Shown: positions 35,519-45,653 of the stretch, piece after piece
Layout of the letters: every line of letters starts with the position of its first letter
Numbering within the stretch: the stretch's first letter is position 1
NCBI RefSeq assembly: GCF_013314535.1
Contig: NZ_JABUAE010000013.1
Coordinates: 54,146-118,145, forward strand
From: Bacillus sp. Xin1
GTDB taxonomy: Bacteria; Bacillota; Bacilli; Bacillales; Bacillaceae_G
Reading direction: 5' to 3'
DNA: 64,000 nt
Position numbers and translations under genes: made by a program
Notes under the pieces: model-generated
Database searches by the model: none
What the model was told of the DNA's origin: nothing
Seen by the model: the letters and a program-made list of their open reading frames with translations, nothing else

Positions 35519-36186
35519 ACTTTACACCGATAACCTATTCCACGTATGGTTTCTATTATTTGAGGACTACTTGGATTTCTCTCTATTTTTTCGCGTAAAT
35601 GCCGGATATGAACCATCAATGATTTATCCCCTTCTATGTAGGATTCATTCCACACCGCCTCAAAAATTTGTTCTTTCGTTAATGTACGATTCATGTTTTT
35701 CATTAAATAAAAAAAGATTTGATGCTGCTTTCCTGATAAAACAATTTCTTCATCCGTGTCTGCATCAACAATACGGTATTCTTTCATAGATACTTTTAGA
35801 TGCTTCACATGCTGCACTTCTGCTCCATCTTTGTTGTACCGTCTTAATAAAACTTCAATACGTGCCATCAACTCTTTTGGGTGGAATGGCTTTGTTATAT
35901 AATCATCAGCAAATGTTAATCCATATATTTTATCTTCTAATGTTGTTCTTGCCGTTAGCATAATAATAGGAGTATCTGGATATTCCCTTTTAAAACGTTG
36001 ACCAAGTGTAAAACCATCCAGCCCTGGTAACATTACGTCTAAAACAATGACATCTGCGATTTCACATACTTCATTCGTACCCTCCTCTGAAGTAAACCAT
36101 GTCACTTCATACCCTTGTTTCTGCAATTCTCGTTTGACCCATTCTCCAATCTCGTGATCATCCTCAACATATAAAATGTGTGTCAT
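35515..36186 (-). CDS. OmpR-family response regulator
   Basis: A 223-residue regulator: receiver domain with acidic pair ED at 9-10 and phosphoacceptor Asp in ADVIVLDVMLPGLDGF (about 53), and a winged-helix DNA-binding domain (LSGKQHQIFFYLMKNMNRTL; VWNESYIEGDKSLMVHIRHL). Divergent from a truncated lantibiotic-type ABC permease whose reading frame runs back over its start region. It may once have controlled that transporter. Confidence 0.92.
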   Translation of the reverse strand: MTHILYVEDDHEIGEWVKRELQKQGYEVTWFTSEEGTNEVCEIADVIVLDVMLPGLDGFTLGQRFKREYPDTPIIMLTARTTLEDKIYGLTFADDYITKPFHPKELMARIEVLLRRYNKDGAEVQHVKHLKVSMKEYRIVDADTDEEIVLSGKQHQIFFYLMKNMNRTLTKEQIFEAVWNESYIEGDKSLMVHIRHLREKIERNPSSPQIIETIRGIGYRCKV

Positions 36187-36211
36187 TCTTTCACCTTCAT
36201 ATATAAATTTA

Positions 36212-36664
36212 GCCTTTCTCTTCCATTCCTTACCTATTCATAAACGACATATTTTTCTAGTAAAATTCATATTGGTATTTTTCCTGCTTACTGTATCTTG
36301 TTCTTTATTATTAATTGGCATAGTTGGATTAGGTTTAACATTACAATTCGATGATTCCATTCCATGGCTTTCTATATTTGAATTGAGTTTCTATCCTTAC
36401 TGGGCGGCACTACCAATTGTAGCTCTACAACTATGGATTGCTATCACATTTCAAAACCAAAGTATCGCATTTACAATCGGACTTTTAGGAACTATTTTCA
36501 CAATGTTTTCAGTAGCTCTTCCCAATTGGTTCATATGGAGATGGCCAAGCCTACGTATTGACTGGGGATCTCCACTTCTATGTGTAGCAATAGGCCTAAT
36601 TGTTGGTATATGTATGTTATGTATTGAAACAGCAGATTTTACTAGAAGGGATGTGCATAAATAA
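36212..36664 (+). pseudogene. 5'-truncated lantibiotic-immunity type ABC permease
   Basis: The frame read from about 36212 (LPIHKRHIFLVKFILVFFLL) to the stop at 36664 looks like the C-terminal two-thirds of a SpaE/MutE-type ABC-2 permease, with four hydrophobic segments. The N-terminal first third is missing, as is the ATPase gene that normally precedes it. The open frame continues back into the divergent response-regulator start (36176), which is not genuine coding. A deletion between the regulator and the permease best explains this. Confidence 0.65.
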
Positions 36665-37392
36665 TGCTTTGGCTTAAAACTATGCAAGCCGAATTTTATA
36701 AAATGAGAAGAACTAAAATATGGACATTACTATTTTTAAGCCCTATTTTGGCAGGAGGCATAGCTTATGCAAATGCCTTAAACTATCCTGATTACCAATA
36801 TTGGGAGCTAATTTATAATATTATGATACTGGTGCATGGTACATTGCTTCTCCCATTATTAACAGGTATTTTCACTGCATATATTTGCCGATATGAACAT
36901 GCAAACGGTGGATGGAAACAACTTTTAGTACAACCGACAGCAAGGTATCACACCTATATCATAAAATTTTTCTTTGTTCTCTTATTTGTGGGTACAATGC
37001 AACTTCTCTTCATCATAAGCTATGTTAGTGTTGGACAACTTTTGCATTTGTCCGGTTCTTTCCCACTCATTCCCACACTTAAAAGTACTACAGGGGGCTT
37101 TATCGCTACTCTACCTTTAATTGCTTTACAATTATGGGTGTCAACCATCTGGTCTAGTTTTGCTGCGCCGATTGCTTTAAATGCTATAGCTTCCATACCA
37201 GCTCTAATGATTGCAAATTCCGAAAGATTCGGTCCTTTTTATCCATGGGCCCAACCATTTTTAGCTATGCTTCCTAAAGAGGACTCACAGCTATTTTATA
37301 TTTCTTTTGAAACACTCGTATTTGTCGTAATTGGTAGCTTTGTTATTTTGTTTATAGGCGGCTTCGTTCATTTTATGAAAAAAGCATATTAA
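36664..37392 (+). CDS. lantibiotic-immunity type ABC transporter permease (SpaG/MutG-like)
   Basis: A 242-residue ABC-2 permease with six hydrophobic segments and the family start QAEFYKMRRTKIWTLLFLSP, then YRYEHANGG-like CRYEHANGGWKQLLVQPT (about 77-95). Its ATG overlaps the stop codon of the truncated partner. In intact loci an ATPase (SpaF-type) and two permeases expel lantibiotics or bacitracin-like peptides; here the ATPase and part of the first permease are absent, so this gene is probably no longer functional on its own. Confidence 0.75.
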   Translation: MLWLKTMQAEFYKMRRTKIWTLLFLSPILAGGIAYANALNYPDYQYWELIYNIMILVHGTLLLPLLTGIFTAYICRYEHANGGWKQLLVQPTARYHTYIIKFFFVLLFVGTMQLLFIISYVSVGQLLHLSGSFPLIPTLKSTTGGFIATLPLIALQLWVSTIWSSFAAPIALNAIASIPALMIANSERFGPFYPWAQPFLAMLPKEDSQLFYISFETLVFVVIGSFVILFIGGFVHFMKKAY

Positions 37393-37405
37393 CCTTTTAC
37401 ATACC

Positions 37406-37444
37406 AATAGCCCAAAACTATTTAAAACAGTTTCGGGCTATTCA
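37406..37444. terminator. bidirectional terminator
   Basis: AATAGCCCAAAACT...AGTTTCGGGCTATT hairpin between converging genes. Confidence 0.75.
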
Positions 37445-37450
37445 ACGTAA

Positions 37451-38164
37451 CTACACATACAAATGATATCCATACATTATAGAAACAATTATTCCGACTA
37501 CCAATATCCCCGGCAATAAATTAGCCACTTTAATTTTAATAAACCCAAGCAAATTGAGTCCAATTGCAAAAATCATAATCCCACCAGTCGCGGTCATTTC
37601 TACGATAAACTGATTCATTAGCTTCTCTGGTACAAAACTATTAATTTGTGTCGCAAAAATCGCAATACCTCCTTCATATAGAATGACTGGTATTGCTGAA
37701 AATAGTACACCTATTCCAAGCGTTGTCGTTAATATAATTGAAATAAATCCATCAATAATTGCTTTTGTAAATAGTACATCATGATTCCCTCGGATACCGC
37801 TATCTAAAGCTCCAAGTATCCCCATCGCTCCGATAGCAAAGATAAGTGTGGCGGTCACAAATCCGAGAGATATACTCCCTTCTCCTTTTGAGCCAATCTT
37901 TTTTTCTAACCAATCTCCTAAACTCTTTAACTTCTCTTCTAACTCCAGCCATTCTCCAACCACTGCACCAATAACAAGACTTATAATGACAACAAGAAAG
38001 TTTTCACTTTTCAATCCCATTTGAAGACCAAGTATAGTAACAGCTAAACCAATTGTATGCATCACTGTCCCTTTCATACTTTCTGGAATATTGCTTAATA
38101 GTTTACCTAATATAGTACCAATTATGATACAAATCCCGTTCACGACTGCTCCTAATATAACCAT
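37451..38164 (-). CDS. DUF554 family membrane protein
   Basis: A 237-residue protein with seven hydrophobic segments and the DUF554 signature: MVILGAVVNGICIIIGTILG at the start, FVTATLIFAIGAMGILGALDSG (about 102-123) and the glycine-rich EMTATGGIMIFAIGLNLLG (about 190). Role unknown; B. subtilis YdfK and YqgA-type proteins belong here. ATG 38164 is chosen for a GGAGA site and because it starts at the family N-terminus; an open frame extends 15 codons upstream. Single gene. Confidence 0.85.
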   Translation of the reverse strand: MVILGAVVNGICIIIGTILGKLLSNIPESMKGTVMHTIGLAVTILGLQMGLKSENFLVVIISLVIGAVVGEWLELEEKLKSLGDWLEKKIGSKGEGSISLGFVTATLIFAIGAMGILGALDSGIRGNHDVLFTKAIIDGFISIILTTTLGIGVLFSAIPVILYEGGIAIFATQINSFVPEKLMNQFIVEMTATGGIMIFAIGLNLLGFIKIKVANLLPGILVVGIIVSIMYGYHLYV

Positions 38165-38500
38165 TCTGCTTTCTCCATCCTCTTCAACCATTATTTTCAC
38201 ATCTAACATACAACAAAATACAAGAAATTTTAACAGAATTTTCGAAACTTCGTAAGTGAAATTTACTTATGTATTGTATTCTTTCATCGTTTCATGTTAC
38301 CGTAATATTGCATACACTATGAGATGAGCTCTCAATACATATCTATAATCTAACAGAATCATCTTTCATCCTACATATCATGTCTAGCATACTTAAACGA
38401 TTAAGCACTTACTCATTTTCTTACATAATTATATGAAACTCTTATCAGTGGATTTTCTAAAAGTCAGTCATTATATAAAATGAAAAAAGGAAAGATAACT
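38165..38500. other. intergenic region
   Basis: About 335 bases between divergent genes (DUF554 minus, CapA-like plus). AT-rich, with no hairpin or gene that I can support. Confidence 0.5.
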
Positions 38501-39595
38501 ATGACAACTTTATTTAAACGATTTATTATAATAGTAATTCTTATTACACCGATTGTTTTATTGATAAATAACTCCTTTACATCAAAAGCAAAAGATGCAA
38601 CTGGAGAAGAAAATAAAACAAAGAAAACCGAAAAAAAGAAAAAAGAAGATCCTGAAATTACACTTACATTTTCTGGAGACACAATGTTCGATTGGCAGTT
38701 GCGCCCGGTTATTCAAAAAAACGGTGCTGATTATCCGTTTCAACATGTAAAAGATGAAATAACAAAAGCTGATATTTCCTTTGTAAACTTGGAATCTGCA
38801 TTTACAACACGCGAGAAAAAGGCCCCTGGTCAGCTATTCTGGATTAAAAGTGATCCTTCCACCTTACAAGCTATTAAAAACACAGGCTATGACATTGTGA
38901 ATATTGGTAATAACCATACGCTTGACTATGGACAGGATGGTTTAATGGATACAATCTCTCACGTAGAAAAACTAAAGCTTCCTTATATCGGAGCTGGAAA
39001 AAATGCAGATGACGCATACACAGCTAGAGAAATTACAGTAAAGGGAAAAAAATTCAAATTCCTTTCCTTTGTTCGCTTTATGCCTGACTTTACTTGGGTA
39101 GCCGGTAAAGATAAGCCTGGTGTTGCAAATGGATATGATATCAATCTCGTAACAAAAACAATTGAAGAACAAAAAAAAGACGCCGATTATCTAATTGTAT
39201 ACATGCATTGGGGCGTTGAAAAATCAAATAGACCTGTAGACTATCAAAAACAATATGTTCCGAAAATGGTTGAGGCTGGTGCCGATGCAATTGTTGGAAG
39301 TCACCCACATTGGTTACAAGGATTTGAATACTACAACAAAGTCCCAGTCGCTTATTCGTTAGGAAACTTCTTGTTCCCTAACTATGTAAAAGGGAAAAGT
39401 GCTGAAACTGGTGTATTAACCCTTACCTTTAAAGGAAAAGACGTACAAATGTCATTCAACCCTTATATCATTCGTAATGATCAAGTTTCACCAGTCACTC
39501 CTGAAGAAAAGAAAAAAGCATTACAATATTTACAAGCTGTTTCAACAGATGTAGAAATTGATGAAACTGGAACAATTAAAAACAAACGTAGTTAG
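38501..39595 (+). CDS. CapA/PgsA-like metallophosphoesterase
   Basis: A 364-residue protein with an N-terminal membrane anchor (residues 5-22), a lysine/glutamate-rich linker and a PGA_cap domain: TLTFSGDTMFDWQL (about 55), VNLESAFTTRE (about 95), NIGNNHTLDYGQDG (about 138), YMHWGVEK (about 235) and GSHPHWLQGFEYY (about 263). This domain in CapA/PgsA supports poly-gamma-glutamate synthesis or export. No capB or capC is nearby, so it is a stand-alone homologue with uncertain function. ATG 38501 has AAGGAAAG upstream. Confidence 0.85.
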   Translation: MTTLFKRFIIIVILITPIVLLINNSFTSKAKDATGEENKTKKTEKKKKEDPEITLTFSGDTMFDWQLRPVIQKNGADYPFQHVKDEITKADISFVNLESAFTTREKKAPGQLFWIKSDPSTLQAIKNTGYDIVNIGNNHTLDYGQDGLMDTISHVEKLKLPYIGAGKNADDAYTAREITVKGKKFKFLSFVRFMPDFTWVAGKDKPGVANGYDINLVTKTIEEQKKDADYLIVYMHWGVEKSNRPVDYQKQYVPKMVEAGADAIVGSHPHWLQGFEYYNKVPVAYSLGNFLFPNYVKGKSAETGVLTLTFKGKDVQMSFNPYIIRNDQVSPVTPEEKKKALQYLQAVSTDVEIDETGTIKNKRS

Positions 39596-39596
39596 A

Positions 39597-39630
39597 AAAA
39601 AGGAAGCTTTTTAGTAAAAAGCTTCCTTTC
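39597..39630. terminator. bidirectional terminator
   Basis: AAAAAGGAAGCTTTTTAGTA and its complement between the CapA-like gene and ilvA, with T-runs both ways. Confidence 0.85.
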
Positions 39631-39640
39631 TGTTTGTATA

Positions 39641-40903
39641 TTAAATTAACAAATCAAACAAAACAGGGTTTTTATTTAACTCCATAAACTGAATATTGTT
39701 TTCATGAAAACGGGTAATTAACGGTTCATAATCTTCTTTATGTTTTAGCTCTACCCCAACAAGCGCTGGCCCATTTTCTTTATTGTGTTTTTTAATATAC
39801 TCAAAACGAGTGATGTCATCCTCTGGTCCTAAACCTTTATCAAGAAATTCTCGTAATGCTCCTGAACGCTGCGGGAATTCAATAATAAAATAATGTTTTA
39901 ACCCTTCATAGATGAGAGAGCGTTCTTTCATTTCTTGCATTCTATCAATATCGTTATTGCCACCACTTAACGTACAAACAACGGTTTTCCCTTTAATTTC
40001 ATCCTTATAAAAATCGAGTGCCGCAATTGAAAGAGCACCAGCTGGTTCAGCAACAATTGCATTTTTCTTATACAATTCTAAAATTGTTGTACAAATTTTC
40101 CCCTCTGGAATCAATACAATATCATCCAACACTTCTTTACAAATTTCAAAAGTTAATTTTCCCACTTTTTTAACTGCTGCACCATCAACGAAACTATCAA
40201 TTTTTTCTAGGGCGACGTTTTCATTTTGTAAAAAGGCTTCTTTCATCGATGCTGCTCCCTTTGGTTCCACACCGATTACTTTTGTATCGGGGCTCACTCC
40301 TTTTACATATGTACCAATACCTGATGCTAAACCACCGCCACCAATTGCTGTGAATACGTAATCAACAGGTTTCTCCATATCATGTAACATTTCAACAGCG
40401 ACCGTTCCTTGCCCTGCAATTACATAAGGATCATCAAACGGATGAACAAACGTCATACTATTCTCCTCACAATAGCGCTGTGCTTCTTGGAAAGAGCTAT
40501 CAAATGTGTCTCCGACTAATACAATTTCTGCATAAACACCGCCAAAAAATTGTACTTGAGATACTTTCTGCTTAGGCGTTGTTGTTGGCATGAAAATTTT
40601 AGACTGAATCTTCAATAAATTACACGTATAAGCAACCCCTTGCGCATGATTACCAGCACTCGCACATACAACACCATTTTGTAATTGCTTCTTCGATAAA
40701 CTTTGAATAAGGTTGTAAGCACCTCGAATTTTAAACGAACGAATAACTTGCAAGTCTTCTCGTTTCACATATACGTCACATTCATATTTCTCAGATAAAA
40801 CTGAATCTCGCTGCAGCGCTGTTTTATTGACAATATCCTTCATATGATTGTGAGCTACGAGGATATCTTCAATTTTCACTCTCTCCCTTACATTTTGCAC
40901 CAT
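39641..40903 (-). CDS. ilvA: threonine deaminase (biosynthetic)
   Basis: Deaminates threonine to 2-oxobutanoate, the entry to isoleucine. The 420-residue PLP enzyme has the cofactor lysine in VIRSFKIRGAYN (about 60), the CASAGNHAQGVAY loop (about 82), AIGGGGLASGIG (about 187) and a C-terminal ACT-like regulatory domain of about 90 residues with the single-ACT arrangement of B. subtilis IlvA. Last gene of ilvEBNCDA, 26 bases after ilvD. Sharing an operon with isoleucine T-boxes fits its role. Confidence 0.95.
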   Translation of the reverse strand: MVQNVRERVKIEDILVAHNHMKDIVNKTALQRDSVLSEKYECDVYVKREDLQVIRSFKIRGAYNLIQSLSKKQLQNGVVCASAGNHAQGVAYTCNLLKIQSKIFMPTTTPKQKVSQVQFFGGVYAEIVLVGDTFDSSFQEAQRYCEENSMTFVHPFDDPYVIAGQGTVAVEMLHDMEKPVDYVFTAIGGGGLASGIGTYVKGVSPDTKVIGVEPKGAASMKEAFLQNENVALEKIDSFVDGAAVKKVGKLTFEICKEVLDDIVLIPEGKICTTILELYKKNAIVAEPAGALSIAALDFYKDEIKGKTVVCTLSGGNNDIDRMQEMKERSLIYEGLKHYFIIEFPQRSGALREFLDKGLGPEDDITRFEYIKKHNKENGPALVGVELKHKEDYEPLITRFHENNIQFMELNKNPVLFDLLI

Positions 40904-40929
40904 CTCGTACCACCCTTTATCATATGGAT

Positions 40930-42603
40930 TTAATTAAAATTTTGTATTTTCAATACCGCACCTGTATTTGCTGATGTTACCATTTGTGCATAGCGCCCAA
41001 GCCAACCTGTTTTTACTTTTAACTCTGGCTTTTTCCATTCTTTCCTACGCTTTTCTAGCTCTTCATCACTAACTTTCACCTCAAGCAAGCGTTCTTCTAC
41101 ATCAATACATACAATATCACCTTGCTCAAGAAGTGCGATTTCTCCTCCAGCAGCAGCTTCTGGTGAAATATGACCTACAGAAATACCACGTGATGCGCCG
41201 GAAAAGCGACCATCTGTTAATAGTGCAACATCTGCACCTAATCCCATACCTGCAATTGCTGAAGTTGGCGCTAACATTTCCGGCATACCAGGTCCACCTC
41301 TTGGTCCTTCATAACGAATAACAACAACATCTCCTTTTTTCACTTTTCCAAGCATAATCCCAGCAAGAGCCTCGTCTTGAGATCCGAAAATAACACATGG
41401 TCCTTCAAATCGTTTTACCTCTGTTGCACCACTTTTAATGACAGCCCCATCTTTTGCGAGGTTTCCTTTTAATATACGCAGGCCACCTTCTTCACTATGA
41501 GGATTTTCAAGGGAGTGAATCACTTCTTTATCCTGAATTTCTGCATGAGCGATGTTTTCTCGTAATGTTTGACCTGTAGCCGTAATACGATCGAGATGAA
41601 GTACCCCCTCTTTTCTACTTAATTCTTTTAAAATAGCACTAATGCCACCCGCGCGATCAATATCTTCCATATGCCAATTCGAAGCTGGACTCACTTTACA
41701 TAAATGTGGAACACGTCTTGAAACTGCATCAATTCGGCTCATATCATAATCGAGTCCCGCTTCTTGGGCAATTGCTAACGTATGTAATACTGTATTTGTT
41801 GATCCCCCCATCGCCATATCTAATGCAAACGCATCATCAATTGCTTCCTCTGTTACGATATCGCGTGGTTTAATATCACGTTCAATTAATACTTTTAATT
41901 TTTCAGCTGCTTGTTTGATTAGTTCCTCACGCCTTGGGTCTATCGCTAAAATACTTCCATTACCAGGAAGGGCCAGCCCTAACACTTCACATAAACAGTT
42001 CATTGAGTTTGCAGTAAACATACCTGAACAGGAACCACAAGATGGACAGCCATGATCTTCGATATCTTTTAACTCTTCTTCTGAAATTCTTCCAGATTGA
42101 TAGGCTCCCACTCCTTCAAAAACAGAGCTTAAGTCTACTACCTCACCTTTTGATGTTTTTCCAGCAGCCATCGGCCCACCTGAAACAAACACAGTTGGAA
42201 TATTAACACGCAGTGCTGCCATCATCATACCTGGTGTAATTTTGTCACAGTTTGGAATACAAATCATCCCATCAAACCAATGTGCATTTACTACTGTTTC
42301 AACAGAATCCGCAATAATCTCACGGCTTGGAAGCGAATAGCGCATACCAATATGACCCATCGCAATCCCATCATCTACTCCGATTGTATTAAACTCAAAC
42401 GGAACCATCCCTGCCGCACGTACCGCTTCTTTCACCAGACGACCAAATTCATTTAAATGTTTATGTCCCGGAATAATTTCAATAAAAGAATTACAAATCG
42501 CTACAAATGGCTTATCGAAATCCTCATCCTTTAAGCCAGTTGCTTTCAATAAACTCCGATGTGGTGCTTTATCAAAACCTTTTTTAATCATATCGCTTCT
42601 CAT
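40930..42603 (-). CDS. ilvD: dihydroxy-acid dehydratase
   Basis: Converts dihydroxy-isovalerate and -methylvalerate to 2-oxo acids. The 557-residue protein carries the iron-sulphur and metal ligands in [12 protein letters not shown] (about 120) and [16 protein letters not shown] (about 190), and the family C-terminus [20 protein letters not shown] (about 467). ATG 42603 ([19 protein letters not shown]) is chosen over an upstream TTG. Fifth gene of the operon. Confidence 0.96.
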   Translation of the reverse strand: MRSDMIKKGFDKAPHRSLLKATGLKDEDFDKPFVAICNSFIEIIPGHKHLNEFGRLVKEAVRAAGMVPFEFNTIGVDDGIAMGHIGMRYSLPSREIIADSVETVVNAHWFDGMICIPNCDKITPGMMMAALRVNIPTVFVSGGPMAAGKTSKGEVVDLSSVFEGVGAYQSGRISEEELKDIEDHGCPSCGSCSGMFTANSMNCLCEVLGLALPGNGSILAIDPRREELIKQAAEKLKVLIERDIKPRDIVTEEAIDDAFALDMAMGGSTNTVLHTLAIAQEAGLDYDMSRIDAVSRRVPHLCKVSPASNWHMEDIDRAGGISAILKELSRKEGVLHLDRITATGQTLRENIAHAEIQDKEVIHSLENPHSEEGGLRILKGNLAKDGAVIKSGATEVKRFEGPCVIFGSQDEALAGIMLGKVKKGDVVVIRYEGPRGGPGMPEMLAPTSAIAGMGLGADVALLTDGRFSGASRGISVGHISPEAAAGGEIALLEQGDIVCIDVEERLLEVKVSDEELEKRRKEWKKPELKVKTGWLGRYAQMVTSANTGAVLKIQNFN

Positions 42604-42648
42604 CTTTTCCAAATCCCTTCCTGTTCATTTCCCCTTATCTATTTTCAA

Positions 42649-43662
42649 TTACTTTTTCACTAAACCTTTCCCCTCTGGTTGCTGAATCCAACTCATCATT
42701 TCGCGAAGATTAGCTCCTACTTTTTCAAGTTGATGATTTTGCTCTGCCTTTTTCATCGCATTATACGTTGGGCGTCCTGCTTGATTTTCTAGAATCCATT
42801 TCTTTGCAAATTCACCTTGTTGAATTTCCGTAAGAACTCGTTTCATTTCTTTCTTTGTTTCATCTGTAACAATTCTTGATCCTGTTACATAATCACCAAA
42901 TTCCGCTGTATCTGAAATAGAATGACGCATTTTTGTCAATCCACCTTCGTACATTAAATCGACAATGAGCTTCAGTTCATGCAAACATTCAAAGTATGCG
43001 ATTTCCGGGCGATATCCACCTTCTGTTAACGTTTCAAATCCAGCTTTCACAAGTGCTGTTACCCCGCCACATAATACCGCTTGTTCTCCAAATAAATCTG
43101 TCTCGGTTTCTTCTTGAAATGACGTTTCAATTACACCAGCACGTGTACAACCAACTCCTTTTGCATATGCAAGAGCAATATCAAATGCTTTTCCAGTCGC
43201 ATCTTGGTGAACTGCCACTAAAGCTGGAACCCCATTTCCTTCTTGAAATACACGGCGAACAAGATGCCCTGGACTTTTTGGTGCAACCATTGCTACATCT
43301 ACGTAACTTGGTGGCTGAATTTGTCCAAAATGAATATTAAATCCATGTGAGAAAAGTAACATTTGCCCTTCACGAAGATTCTTTTCTACTTCATTTCGAT
43401 ATACATGTGCTTGCTGTTCATCTGGTAATAATACTTGTACAACGTCTGCAGTTCGTACCGCTTCTGAAACCGGCATTACTTCAAATCCATCCGCTTTCGC
43501 TACCTCAAAAGATTTCCCTGGTCGCACACCTACTACAACACGAACTCCAGAATCACGTAAATTTTGTGCTTGCGCATGACCTTGTGATCCATAACCAACT
43601 ACTGCCACTGTTTTTCCTGCTAATACCTCTAAATTTGCATCTTGTTCATAATATGTTTTCAT
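42649..43662 (-). CDS. ilvC: ketol-acid reductoisomerase
   Basis: NADPH-dependent isomerisation and reduction of acetolactate and acetohydroxybutyrate. The 337-residue class I enzyme has [20 protein letters not shown] (about 20), catalytic [14 protein letters not shown] (about 130) and [10 protein letters not shown] (about 190) with the conserved acidic residues ETDLFGEQ and ECLHELK. ATG 43662 lies 11 bases after AAGGAG; a GTG four codons upstream is too close to that site. Fourth gene of the operon. Confidence 0.96.
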   Translation of the reverse strand: MKTYYEQDANLEVLAGKTVAVVGYGSQGHAQAQNLRDSGVRVVVGVRPGKSFEVAKADGFEVMPVSEAVRTADVVQVLLPDEQQAHVYRNEVEKNLREGQMLLFSHGFNIHFGQIQPPSYVDVAMVAPKSPGHLVRRVFQEGNGVPALVAVHQDATGKAFDIALAYAKGVGCTRAGVIETSFQEETETDLFGEQAVLCGGVTALVKAGFETLTEGGYRPEIAYFECLHELKLIVDLMYEGGLTKMRHSISDTAEFGDYVTGSRIVTDETKKEMKRVLTEIQQGEFAKKWILENQAGRPTYNAMKKAEQNHQLEKVGANLREMMSWIQQPEGKGLVKK

Positions 43663-43677
43663 CTTTTCATACACTCC

Positions 43678-43908
43678 TTATAGTTTATTTACTTGCAAGA
43701 CATCAATTAACTTTTTTAACTGATTTACGAGCAGTTTCGCTTCATTCTCAGTACAAACTGCTGTAAGTTTCATTTCTGAAACCTCTCTTTTTTCTCCTTC
43801 ATTTAAATTTAAAGAAGCAATATTATAACCACGCCGAGCAAAAATTCCACTTACTCTTAGTAAAACTCCAGGGTCGTTATTAACAACAAGTGAAAAAGTA
43901 TGACTCAT
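43678..43908 (-). CDS. ilvN: acetolactate synthase small subunit, short form
   Basis: The regulatory subunit that gives acetohydroxyacid synthase its valine sensitivity. It is only 76 residues, a single ACT domain (FSLVVNNDPGVLLRVSGIFA; RGYNIASLNL), whereas the common Bacillus subunit has a second C-terminal domain and about 160-170 residues. The gene is intact: its ATG overlaps the ilvB stop codon (ATGA) and has a GAGGTG site. It resembles the short IlvM/IlvN-type subunits. Feedback control of this isozyme may therefore differ. Confidence 0.9.
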   Translation of the reverse strand: MSHTFSLVVNNDPGVLLRVSGIFARRGYNIASLNLNEGEKREVSEMKLTAVCTENEAKLLVNQLKKLIDVLQVNKL

Positions 43909-45629
43909 TCTTCCCACCTCTTCATAATCATTTCATGATTCCCTTTATTAGGAGGGACCATCGGAAATACGTTTTCACCCTCTTCTACACAAAAATCAAC
44001 AACAACTGGACCTTGATGACAAAGTGCTTCTAACATGACTTGTTTTGCTTCAACCGGATTTGTAGCACGCAAACCTTTTACTCCATATGCTTCTGCTACT
44101 TTTACAAAATCAGGTGATCCAATCTGTGATTCTGATAAACGATTTTCATAGAACATCTCTTGCCATTGTCTTACCATACCTAAAAACTTGTTATTAATAA
44201 TAAAAACTTTCACTGGAATATTATTTTCAGCAATTGTTTGCAATTCTTGAATGTTCATTTGAAATGAAGCATCTCCCGCAATACAGATAACTGGCTTATC
44301 CTCAAAGGCAAGCTGAGCACCGATTGCCGCTGGGAATCCAAACCCCATTGTTCCTAATCCACCAGATGTAAGAAATATTCGCGGTTTTTGCGCCTTATAA
44401 AAGTGCGCTGCCCACATTTGATGCTGGCCGACTTCTGTAGTCACAATTGCTTCACCATTTGTTAGTTCACTTAGTAAAGCAATTACATGTTGTGGCTTTA
44501 ATTTTCCTCCCTGTTGTTCGTATGACAGTGGATATTCTTCTTGCCATACTCTTACTCTCTCTATCCATGCATCAGTTTGGCACTCTACTCTCATATTTCT
44601 TAACATGTGTAACGATCGCTTCACATCCCCTACAACCGGATATTCTACCGTTACATTTTTATGAAGCTCAGCTGGATCAATATCAATATGTACCTTTTTC
44701 GAATGAGGTGAAAATAGTTCTAACTTTCCTGTGACTCGGTCATCGAAACGGACTCCAAATGCAAGAAGCAAATCACATTCCGTTACTGCCATATTTGCAG
44801 CATATGTCCCATGCATACCGAGCATCCCTAAAAATAGCGGATCTCCAGGTGGATAAGCACCCAGTCCCATTAAAGTTGAAACAACTGGAATACGGTTTTC
44901 TCTTGCAAATGTTAGAAGCTCTTCGGATGCATCTGCATGAATGACACCGCCTCCGATATACAGGAGCGGGCGATTTGCTTTTGAAATTGCCTCTGCCACG
45001 CCCTCCAGCTGCATTTTGTCTGGTTCAATCCGTGGTTTATAACCCGGAACTTGAACTTCTCCTTCAAAAAAGTTCGTTACAATAGCATTTTGAATATCCT
45101 TTGGAATATCGATTAATACCGGACCTGGCCGTCCACTTTTAGCGATATAATATGCCTCTTGCAATATACGTGATAGCTGATTTACATCTCGTACTTGATA
45201 ATTATGTTTTGTAACCGGCATTGTAATTCCCACAACATCTGCTTCTTGAAATCCATCTTTTCCAATGAGAGATGTCGTTACTTGACCTGTAATTACCACT
45301 AAAGGAATCGAATCCATATACGCATCTGCTAAACCAGTAACTAAGTTTGTAGCTCCTGGGCCGGAGGTAGCAAATACTACCCCGATCTCTCCAGAAGCTC
45401 TCGCATATCCTTCCGCAGCGTGAATGGCCGCTTGTTCATGACGTGTTAATACATGTTTTAAGCCACTGCCATACAGTGCGTCATAAACTGGTAAAATCGC
45501 TCCACCCGGATAACCAAACACTGTTGTTATTCCTAATTTCTTTAAACATTGAATCACATGTCCGGCACCTGTTACTGTTTTTCCTTCCCTGCGATATGCT
45601 TCTTCGCACACTGCATGTTTCTTTTCCAT
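43905..45629 (-). CDS. ilvB: acetolactate synthase large subunit
   Basis: Thiamine-diphosphate enzyme joining pyruvate with pyruvate or 2-oxobutanoate. The 574-residue protein has the N-terminal GYPGGAILPVYDAL (about 40) and RHEQAAIHAAEGYARASGE with catalytic Glu (about 65), and the ThDP-binding GDASFQMNIQELQTIAENN (about 448). The ribosome site is GAAGGAG. Second gene of ilvEBNCDA, 24 bases after ilvE. Confidence 0.96.
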   Translation of the reverse strand: MEKKHAVCEEAYRREGKTVTGAGHVIQCLKKLGITTVFGYPGGAILPVYDALYGSGLKHVLTRHEQAAIHAAEGYARASGEIGVVFATSGPGATNLVTGLADAYMDSIPLVVITGQVTTSLIGKDGFQEADVVGITMPVTKHNYQVRDVNQLSRILQEAYYIAKSGRPGPVLIDIPKDIQNAIVTNFFEGEVQVPGYKPRIEPDKMQLEGVAEAISKANRPLLYIGGGVIHADASEELLTFARENRIPVVSTLMGLGAYPPGDPLFLGMLGMHGTYAANMAVTECDLLLAFGVRFDDRVTGKLELFSPHSKKVHIDIDPAELHKNVTVEYPVVGDVKRSLHMLRNMRVECQTDAWIERVRVWQEEYPLSYEQQGGKLKPQHVIALLSELTNGEAIVTTEVGQHQMWAAHFYKAQKPRIFLTSGGLGTMGFGFPAAIGAQLAFEDKPVICIAGDASFQMNIQELQTIAENNIPVKVFIINNKFLGMVRQWQEMFYENRLSESQIGSPDFVKVAEAYGVKGLRATNPVEAKQVMLEALCHQGPVVVDFCVEEGENVFPMVPPNKGNHEMIMKRWEE

Positions 45630-45653
45630 TTCACTAACTCCTTCCCCTGTTTG

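Noticed and set aside
36176-36211. Start of the ABC permease at ATG 36176
   Set aside because: These codons overlap the divergent regulator's start region, have no ribosome site and do not look like a permease N-terminus.
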